Shown: one piece after another, positions 6,555-11,364 of the stretch
Numbering within the stretch: the stretch's first letter is position 1
Layout: the number at the start of each line of letters is the position of its first letter
Assembly (NCBI GenBank): GCA_947452875.1
Contig: CANGEZ010000046.1
Coordinates: 1-11,364 of the forward strand
Reading direction: 5' to 3'
Length of the DNA: 11,364 nucleotides
Source of the DNA: Chitinophagaceae bacterium
GTDB lineage: Bacteria > Bacteroidota > Bacteroidia > Chitinophagales > Chitinophagaceae
Made by a program: the position numbers and the translations under genes
The notes under the pieces: generated by a model
Seen by the model: only the letters and a program-made list of their open reading frames with translations
Database searches by the model: none
What the model was told of the DNA's origin: nothing

Positions 6555-7127
6555 ATGTTTAAAAAATTTATCAGTTTAGATAAGGATCTTTTTTCGATAG
6601 TTAATCAAAAATATACCAACTCTTTTTTTGACTTCCTCATGCCTATTGTTCGTGAGCCTATGGTTTGGATTCCTTTTTATTTGTTTCTTGTTTTGTGGTC
6701 TTTAATAAATTTTGGAAGGAAAGGTTTGTATTGGATTATATTTTTGGGTTCAACTGCAGGCGTAACAGATTTAATCAGCAGTAAAATAATCAAACCACTT
6801 ATTGGAAGAAAAAGACCTTGTAATGATATTGAGCTAGCAGATACCATTCGAATTTTAGTAACCCGTTGTGGACAAAACGGCAGCTTTACTTCTTCACATG
6901 CAGCCAATCATTTTGGATTAGCCATGTTTTTATTTGTGACTTTACATAAAATAATGGGACATACAGCCTATGTTTTCTTCCTATGGGCTGGTTTGATTTC
7001 ATACGCACAAGTATACGTTGGTGTTCATTTTCCTTTTGATATCATAGGTGGCGCCATTTTAGGCTGTTTAATAGGCAATTTTTCTGGTAGGTTTTTTAAT
7101 AATAAATTAGGCAGGCTCAACTCATAA
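6555..7127 (+). CDS. PAP2-family membrane phosphatase with altered third motif
   Basis: A 190-residue integral membrane phosphatase of the PAP2/lipid phosphatase family, which removes phosphate from lipid phosphates such as undecaprenyl pyrophosphate or lipid A. Motif 1 (K-x6-RP) is K80 to R87-P88. Motif 2 is TSSHAAN with S114 and H115. Motif 3 normally reads SR-x5-H-x3-D; here the catalytic H158 and D162 are present but the SR pair is A151-Q152, so the phosphate-contacting arginine is missing. About four to five hydrophobic helices flank these motifs. The start ATG at 6555 follows the divergent spacer. The GT39 gene begins 9 bp after its stop, so the two are almost surely cotranscribed. Confidence 0.9.
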   Translation: MFKKFISLDKDLFSIVNQKYTNSFFDFLMPIVREPMVWIPFYLFLVLWSLINFGRKGLYWIIFLGSTAGVTDLISSKIIKPLIGRKRPCNDIELADTIRILVTRCGQNGSFTSSHAANHFGLAMFLFVTLHKIMGHTAYVFFLWAGLISYAQVYVGVHFPFDIIGGAILGCLIGNFSGRFFNNKLGRLNS

Positions 7128-7136
7128 ACAATTGAT

Positions 7137-8792
7137 ATGAAAAATAAAGAGCTCTTCGGATACGGATTTTTATTATTGATTGTTTACTTAATTGGATTTC
7201 AGATAAACATCATGGATATTGACGCTGCTCAATATGCTTCAATCAGCAGAGAAATGTTGGATAGTGGGAATTTTTTACAAGTATTTGACCAAGGTAAAGA
7301 TTACCTCGACAAACCTCCGTTTCTGTTTTGGATTAGTGCCTTGTCTATGAAATTTTTTGGCATTACCAACTTCGCTTATCGCTTGCCATCATTTCTATTT
7401 GCATTGCTGGCTGTATTCTCCACTTATCGTTTTTCAAAATTGTATTATGAACAAAAAGCGGCTGTGTTAGCTGCTTTAATTTTGGCTACCAGCCAGGGAT
7501 TTTTCTTAATGAACCACGATGTAAGAACGGATACCATTCTTATGGGAAGCGTTGCATTTAGTATTTGGCAACTCGCTTGCTGGTTCCAACAAAAGAAAAT
7601 TCAAAACTTAATTTGGGGCTGCATTGGCATTGCTATTGGAATGATGACAAAAGGACCCATCGCCATCATCGTTCCGGTATTGGCTTTTGGTTCGCAATTA
7701 ATGTTGACTAAAGATTTTAAATCAATTTTTAAATGGCAGTATTTGTTAGGAATTTTAATTATTGCCATTTTGTTGTTACCCATGAGTATGGGTTTGTACC
7801 AGCAATTCGACTTACATCCTGAAAAAATAGTTAACGATAAAAGCCATGTTTCGGGTATTAGATTTTTTTACTGGACACAAAGCTTTGGAAGAATAACCGG
7901 AGAATCTGTATGGAATAACAATGCGAATATATTTTTTCTGATACAAAATATGATGTGGTCTTTTCTGCCTTGGATCATTATTTTTCTTTTGGCATTCATT
8001 AATAAAACTACATCCATTTTACGCAATCGATTGAAACTCGATAGTAATAGTGAGATCATTTCTTATGCCGGTTTTTTATTAACTTATTTGGCATTAGGCA
8101 TGAGTAAATACCAATTGCCACATTATATTTTTGTTGCTTTCCCTTTTGCAGCTATTATCACAGCAAATTATATAAACGAAAAAATAAATGACCTCAAATC
8201 AAATACTTTATTGAAAAGATTGAGCAGTTTTCATTTTATCATTTTTACCTTACTTTGGTTGGTATTAATTGCTTTACTTGGATTTACTTTCAAATCGATA
8301 CCACCTGTTATGGCTATTGCTGCAGGTATTTTATATGTTGGATTTGTATTTGTTTATGTAAAAAAACGCCAATCAAAATGGCAAGTGGTTTACTTAGGTT
8401 TGTACACAACCATTGGACTTAATTTTTTCCTCAATCTATCCTTTTATCCGGCTTTATTAGAATTTCAAGCAGGAAGTAACGCAGGAACTTGGATCGCATC
8501 ACATCATATTCCTGTAAATAAAGTTTCTGCCTATCAATATGAAACATGGAGAAGTTTGAATTTTTACGCAAATGGAATTGTTTATCATAAAGACAGTGTC
8601 GACAAATTTCAAAGTGGTGAATTTGTGATAACCACTAAAAATAAAGTATCTGATTTTGACTCACTTCATAAACCCTATCAAATTTTATACACTGGAAATG
8701 ATTTTAAGATAACAAGACTTTCATTGAATTTTCTTAATCCTGAAACTAGAGAAAAGCAATTGTCAAAGTTTGTTTTGCTTAAAATAAAATAA
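7137..8792 (+). CDS. GT39-family (ArnT/PMT-like) membrane glycosyltransferase
   Basis: A 551-residue polytopic GT-C enzyme that transfers a sugar from a polyprenyl-phosphate donor to an acceptor on the outer face of the inner membrane. After the first helix comes the first periplasmic loop DIDAAQYASISREM (27-40). D29 sits where family members have the catalytic aspartate, though the usual following glutamate is A30. KPP is at 59-61 in YLDKPPFLFW, HDVRTD at 127-132, and MTKGP at 170-174. About 10-12 hydrophobic segments run to residue 435, and the last ~110 residues look soluble, as in ArnT-like proteins. It is the second gene of a pair with PAP2. Its acceptor (lipid A, protein or glycan) is unknown; a true ArnT function is not claimed. 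Confidence 0.92.
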   Translation: MKNKELFGYGFLLLIVYLIGFQINIMDIDAAQYASISREMLDSGNFLQVFDQGKDYLDKPPFLFWISALSMKFFGITNFAYRLPSFLFALLAVFSTYRFSKLYYEQKAAVLAALILATSQGFFLMNHDVRTDTILMGSVAFSIWQLACWFQQKKIQNLIWGCIGIAIGMMTKGPIAIIVPVLAFGSQLMLTKDFKSIFKWQYLLGILIIAILLLPMSMGLYQQFDLHPEKIVNDKSHVSGIRFFYWTQSFGRITGESVWNNNANIFFLIQNMMWSFLPWIIIFLLAFINKTTSILRNRLKLDSNSEIISYAGFLLTYLALGMSKYQLPHYIFVAFPFAAIITANYINEKINDLKSNTLLKRLSSFHFIIFTLLWLVLIALLGFTFKSIPPVMAIAAGILYVGFVFVYVKKRQSKWQVVYLGLYTTIGLNFFLNLSFYPALLEFQAGSNAGTWIASHHIPVNKVSAYQYETWRSLNFYANGIVYHKDSVDKFQSGEFVITTKNKVSDFDSLHKPYQILYTGNDFKITRLSLNFLNPETREKQLSKFVLLKIK

Positions 8793-8822
8793 AAGTCTAA
8801 TTCATAGCAAATATCCATCCCT

Positions 8823-8830
8823 TATATTTG
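8823..8830 (+). promoter_or_regulatory. -7 promoter box TATATTTG for the CNNM/CorC-like gene
   Basis: An exact match to TAnnTTTG that ends 44 bp before the ATG at 8875 and 31 bp after the GT39 stop codon. It suggests the downstream gene has its own promoter with a leader of about 40 nt and is not simply read through from the GT39 gene. There is no clear -33 box. Confidence 0.55.
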
Positions 8831-8874
8831 CAAGGTATCTAAAATCATAAATTGATTTTTATTTATACAAAAAC

Positions 8875-10173
8875 ATGGAAATACTCATTTTGATTTTACT
8901 GATTTTCGTAAATGCGCTTATTGTTGTAAGTGAAATTGCTTTGATCAGCGCCAGACGTTCAAGAATTGAATCACTCGCCAACAAAGGTGATGAAAAAGCA
9001 AAAAAAGCTTTGCATCTCATTGACCATCCCGAAAGATTTTTAAGCACTGCTCAAATCGGCATGACGCTTATCGCGATTCTTACGGGTGTGTATTCCGGGG
9101 AAAAATTCGGTGCTGAATTAAAACCATATATCGAACAATTTGAACCGCTAAAAGCCTATGCAGGAACCATTGCCACTACAGTTGTAGTTATTATTGTTAC
9201 CTTTCTTTCAGTAATATTTGGAGAATTGATTCCAAAAAAATTGGCGATGTTGAAAGCAGAAAAAATTGCCAGAAGTACAGCAGGTGTTATGCATTTTGTT
9301 TCACACATTTTAACTCCATTGGTTTGGTTGTTATCAGGTGTTTCAAATTTAATTTTCAAAATTTTAAATATCAAAAAAACATCTGATTCCGGAATTACAG
9401 AAGAAGAAATCAAAGCCATGATTACAGAAGGCAGCGAACATGGTTCCATTGAAGAAGATGAAAAAGAAATTATTGAAAGGGTATTTCATCTTGGTGATAG
9501 AAATATCACTTCATTGATGACACATCGTACTGAAATCGTTTGGTTGGATATCAATGATACCGTGGAAATTGCTAAATCTAAATTGGATGAAATCATTTTC
9601 AGCACCTACCCACTTTGCGATGGTGCCATCGATGAAATCAAAGGATTGGTTTATGTAAAAGATCTTGTAAAAGCAGCACCTTCAACAAAACTGCAAACCT
9701 TATTAAAGCCCGCACTTTATGTTCCGGAAAACAATTCTGCATATCAACTTTTAGAAAAAATAAAGACTTCGAAGATTCATGCTTCTTTCATTGTGGATGA
9801 ATATGGTACTGTTGAAGGTATGATCACCCTGAATGATATTATGGAAGCCATTGTGGGTGATGTTCCGCAAACTGGCCAGGAGGAATATGAAATTATCAAA
9901 AGAGATGATGGAAGCTTTCTTGTAGATGCATTGATACAATTCTACGACTTCCTGAGTTATTTTGAAAGAGCCGACTGGATGAATGAGGGTGAACATGAAT
10001 TTGATACACTCGCCGGATTTGTATTGCATGAACTCGAACATATTCCTGTTACCGGAGAGAAATTTTCTTGGAAGGATTTTAAGTTTGAAATCATCGACAT
10101 GGATGGACAAAGAATCGATAAAATATTAGTAACTATTTCTGAGGAATTGAAGGAGGAGATGGAGGAAAATTAG
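8875..10173 (+). CDS. CNNM/CorC-like hemolysin-family membrane protein (DUF21, CBS pair, CorC_HlyC)
   Basis: A 432-residue protein with the complete architecture of the CNNM/CorC/TlyC family. Residues about 1-165 are the DUF21 membrane domain with three to four helices, the RRSRIESLA segment and the conserved GELIPK at 116-121. About 205-330 is a CBS pair, with the second CBS ending in DEYGTVEGMITLNDIMEAIVGD (308-329). About 340-425 is the C-terminal CorC_HlyC domain. Relatives export magnesium, or affect magnesium and cobalt tolerance, with ATP binding at the CBS pair; the older name hemolysin is not a good guide to function. It has its own candidate promoter and is followed by a hairpin terminator. 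It is convergent with the DUF6702-like gene 62 bp away. Confidence 0.93.
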   Translation: MEILILILLIFVNALIVVSEIALISARRSRIESLANKGDEKAKKALHLIDHPERFLSTAQIGMTLIAILTGVYSGEKFGAELKPYIEQFEPLKAYAGTIATTVVVIIVTFLSVIFGELIPKKLAMLKAEKIARSTAGVMHFVSHILTPLVWLLSGVSNLIFKILNIKKTSDSGITEEEIKAMITEGSEHGSIEEDEKEIIERVFHLGDRNITSLMTHRTEIVWLDINDTVEIAKSKLDEIIFSTYPLCDGAIDEIKGLVYVKDLVKAAPSTKLQTLLKPALYVPENNSAYQLLEKIKTSKIHASFIVDEYGTVEGMITLNDIMEAIVGDVPQTGQEEYEIIKRDDGSFLVDALIQFYDFLSYFERADWMNEGEHEFDTLAGFVLHELEHIPVTGEKFSWKDFKFEIIDMDGQRIDKILVTISEELKEEMEEN

Positions 10174-10176
10174 TAG

Positions 10177-10246
10177 CCTCTCCCCAACCCTCTGCAAAAG
10201 AGAGGGATTTTGATTATCTTCCCCCTTGGGGGGAACTAAAGGGGGC
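10177..10246. repeat. Bacteroidota-type double-hairpin intergenic repeat
   Basis: CCTCTCCCCAACCCTCT, a short loop, AGAGAGGG, then CCCCCTTGGGGGG and AAAGGGGG. This phrase, with minor changes, recurs in intergenic DNA of many Bacteroidota as I remember it; no search was made. The second part can fold two ways: CCCCC/GGGGG around TT (10221-10225 and 10228-10232), or CCCCCTT/AAGGGGG (10221-10227 and 10239-10245). It overlaps the stop codon of the minus-strand DUF6702-like gene. Confidence 0.65.
10188..10211. terminator. Hairpin terminator between convergent genes
   Basis: CCCTCT (10188-10193) pairs with AGAGGG (10201-10206) around a 7-nt loop and is followed by ATTTT. It begins 14 bp after the TAG of the CNNM/CorC-like gene. 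The T-run is short, so termination strength for the plus strand is uncertain; it may serve both convergent genes together with the neighbouring GC-rich hairpin. Confidence 0.55.
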
Positions 10247-10772
10247 TGTACTTGAACCTATCCTCCGGATTATTCAATTTCGTACTCTTTCTCTTCCCAT
10301 CCACAATCACATGAATGATACTGATCTGTTCTGATTTGTATTCGTATAAAATATTGTCCGTTATTTCCATTGACTTTATCTTCTTTATCTCATCAACCTG
10401 AAAATAACTTTGAATGGTTTCCTCGTTTTGTTCGTATCCGACGAATGAAAGCAGAACCGGTTTTTCATTGACAGTTATTTTCAGATGTTGCTGAATGTAA
10501 TTATTTACCAAAACTTCCATTGCTTTTTTATCAGTTGGTGCGAGAAGGTCGATTTTGATTTTGTTGTTTTTTCTTAACACCGCTTCTAAATCACCAGTAA
10601 AAATCTTGCAACTGATTTCTAGTGTATTTTCTTTAGCATTGTGTTCTATTTCGGTAACGCTGACATAGATGGGATGACGAGTAGCACCTGAAAAGATAAA
10701 TAGCACAAAAAATAGTACGAGCCATTTACCAGTCCGTTGCTGAATATTTTTAATAAATGAAATTGTTTTCAA
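10236..10772 (-). CDS. DUF6702-like secreted protein of unknown function
   Basis: A protein of about 178 residues with a hydrophobic signal or anchor segment (GKWLVLFFVLFIF), followed by HPIYVSVTEIEHNAK and an ISCKIFTGDLEAVLRK strand. The HP-x-YVS-TEI and SCKIF pattern is typical of the family I know as DUF6702 in Bacteroidota; its function is unknown. The frame stays open upstream, but a perfect -7 box covers the next possible TTG at 10796. I therefore prefer the TTG at 10772, which gives the normal-looking N-terminus MKTISFIKN. A TTG at 10781 is also possible, and there is no ATG before the mature domain. The last residues SPL and the stop lie inside the intergenic repeat. It is divergent from a HupE/UreJ_2-like gene, a pairing that suggests a role linked to metal handling, but this is inference. 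Confidence 0.8.
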   Translation of the reverse strand: MKTISFIKNIQQRTGKWLVLFFVLFIFSGATRHPIYVSVTEIEHNAKENTLEISCKIFTGDLEAVLRKNNKIKIDLLAPTDKKAMEVLVNNYIQQHLKITVNEKPVLLSFVGYEQNEETIQSYFQVDEIKKIKSMEITDNILYEYKSEQISIIHVIVDGKRKSTKLNNPEDRFKYSPL

Positions 10773-10793
10773 TTGAATCAAGTAATTTGAATC

Positions 10794-10801
10794 CAAATCT
10801 A
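10794..10801 (-). promoter_or_regulatory. -7 promoter box TAGATTTG for the DUF6702-like gene
   Basis: On the minus strand this is an exact TAnnTTTG match, so transcription would start near 10787-10790. That excludes the TTG at 10796 as a start codon and supports one of the downstream TTG codons. It lies in a very short divergent spacer with the HupE/UreJ_2-like gene, whose ATG is at 10831. Confidence 0.55.
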
Positions 10802-10830
10802 TGATATAGCTTTCAAGAATTTCAATTACG

Positions 10831-11364
10831 ATGGAAGATTTTAGTTTTTATTTTCAATGGGGATGGTCGCATATTATCAGCTGGGAAGCAATGGACCATC
10901 TGTTGTTTTTATTGGCACTTACTGCTGTTTATCTTTTTGAAAACAGAAAACAAGTTATCATCTTAATCACCGCATTTACGATTGGACATTCATTGACACT
11001 AGCTTTGAGCATCTATGATACCATTCATTTCAAATCTTCTTGGGTGGAGTTTCTAATTCCAATGACCATAGTAATTACAGCCGCTTTAAATTTTTTCAGA
11101 AAAGAATTTGACATCAAACAACAAGGATTCAAGTATTTGATTACACTGATTTTTGGTTTGGTTCATGGAATGGGATTTGCCGGTACCATAAAAATGAGTC
11201 TAGCCGAATCGCAAAAAATTGCTATCCCATTGCTAAGTTTTAATATTGGTATTGAAGCCGGACAAATAGTAGTTGTGTTCCTAATTCTTTTATTATCACA
11301 GATTGTTGTTCACCAGCTTGGATTTGCCAGAAAATGGTGGGTATGGTTATTGTCGGGTATTTCA
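10831..11364 (+). CDS. HupE/UreJ_2-family membrane protein, C-terminus cut by the right edge
   Basis: The first 178 codons of a small polytopic membrane protein are present, with about five to six hydrophobic helices. It has H14 and the DH pair at 22-23 in SWEAMDHLLFLLAL, H53 in TIGHSLTLALS, H112 in GLVHGMGFAG, and E142 in FNIGIEAGQ. These conserved polar residues inside helices match the HupE/UreJ_2 family, related to proteins linked to nickel uptake for hydrogenase and urease. No hydrogenase or urease gene is in view, so the metal is unknown. Members are usually about 190-200 residues, so perhaps 15-20 residues are missing here. The frame is open to the last base. It is divergent from the DUF6702-like gene with a 58-bp spacer from the preferred start. 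Confidence 0.9.
   Translation, partial: MEDFSFYFQWGWSHIISWEAMDHLLFLLALTAVYLFENRKQVIILITAFTIGHSLTLALSIYDTIHFKSSWVEFLIPMTIVITAALNFFRKEFDIKQQGFKYLITLIFGLVHGMGFAGTIKMSLAESQKIAIPLLSFNIGIEAGQIVVVFLILLLSQIVVHQLGFARKWWVWLLSGIS

Noticed and set aside
7137..8792. Calling the GT39 gene arnT with 4-amino-arabinose transfer to lipid A
   Set aside because: No other arn genes are present, and family membership alone does not define the sugar or acceptor.
9751..10110. A 119-codon minus-strand frame opposite the CNNM/CorC-like gene
   Set aside because: It is antisense to the conserved CBS and CorC_HlyC domains and has no domain or promoter of its own.
8875..10173. Hemolysin or virulence factor
   Set aside because: The hemolysin label is historical for this family; the DUF21-CBS-CorC_HlyC architecture points to ion transport.

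Overview
The window looks like ordinary chromosomal DNA from a low-GC member of the Bacteroidota, probably a Chitinophagales- or Sphingobacteriales-type organism. The evidence is AT-rich sequence, start codons without Shine-Dalgarno sequences, several exact matches to the Bacteroidota -7 promoter box TAnnTTTG, and protein families typical of the phylum (DUF6702-like lipoprotein/secreted protein, HupE/UreJ_2-like membrane protein, 466-residue GlmM-type mutase). No rRNA, tRNA, CRISPR array, phage gene or transposase gene is visible.

Layout, left to right. (1) Positions 1-2175, minus strand: a GlmM-type phosphohexomutase followed 25 bp downstream by a cysteine desulfurase that runs off the left edge. 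(2) Positions 2176-2464: a divergent intergenic region with a promoter box for each side, a GC-rich hairpin and a 15-bp perfect inverted repeat. (3) Positions 2465-3202, plus strand: a class I SAM methyltransferase, apparently with a leaderless or nearly leaderless transcript. (4) Positions 3203-3677: a non-coding island packed with repeats between two convergent genes. It holds two 101-bp direct repeats, five pairs of the octamer AATTCGTG, a 77-bp fold-back element and several short hairpins. (5) Positions 3678-8792: an envelope-type locus built from two divergent pairs. Leftward are a GT2 polyprenyl-phosphate sugar synthase-like enzyme and a five-helix LTA-synthase/sulfatase-fold transferase. 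Rightward are a PAP2 phosphatase and a GT39 (ArnT/PMT-like) glycosyltransferase. (6) Positions 8875-10173: a CNNM/CorC-type (DUF21-CBS-CorC_HlyC) membrane protein with its own promoter. (7) Positions 10174-11364: a terminator/repeat, then a DUF6702-like secreted protein (minus) divergent from a HupE/UreJ_2-like membrane protein that is cut by the right edge.

How the genes may work together: the GT2, PAP2, GT39 and LTA-synthase-like proteins fit a single scheme. In it a sugar is loaded on a polyprenyl phosphate in the cytoplasm, transferred to an acceptor on the outer face of the inner membrane, the lipid carrier is handled by a phosphatase, and a phospho-alcohol head group is added by the sulfatase-fold enzyme. 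This is an inference from family and position; donor and acceptor cannot be read from sequence. The strongest non-coding signal is the repeat island at 3203-3677. I do not see a clearly new defence, mobile or regulatory system in this window.
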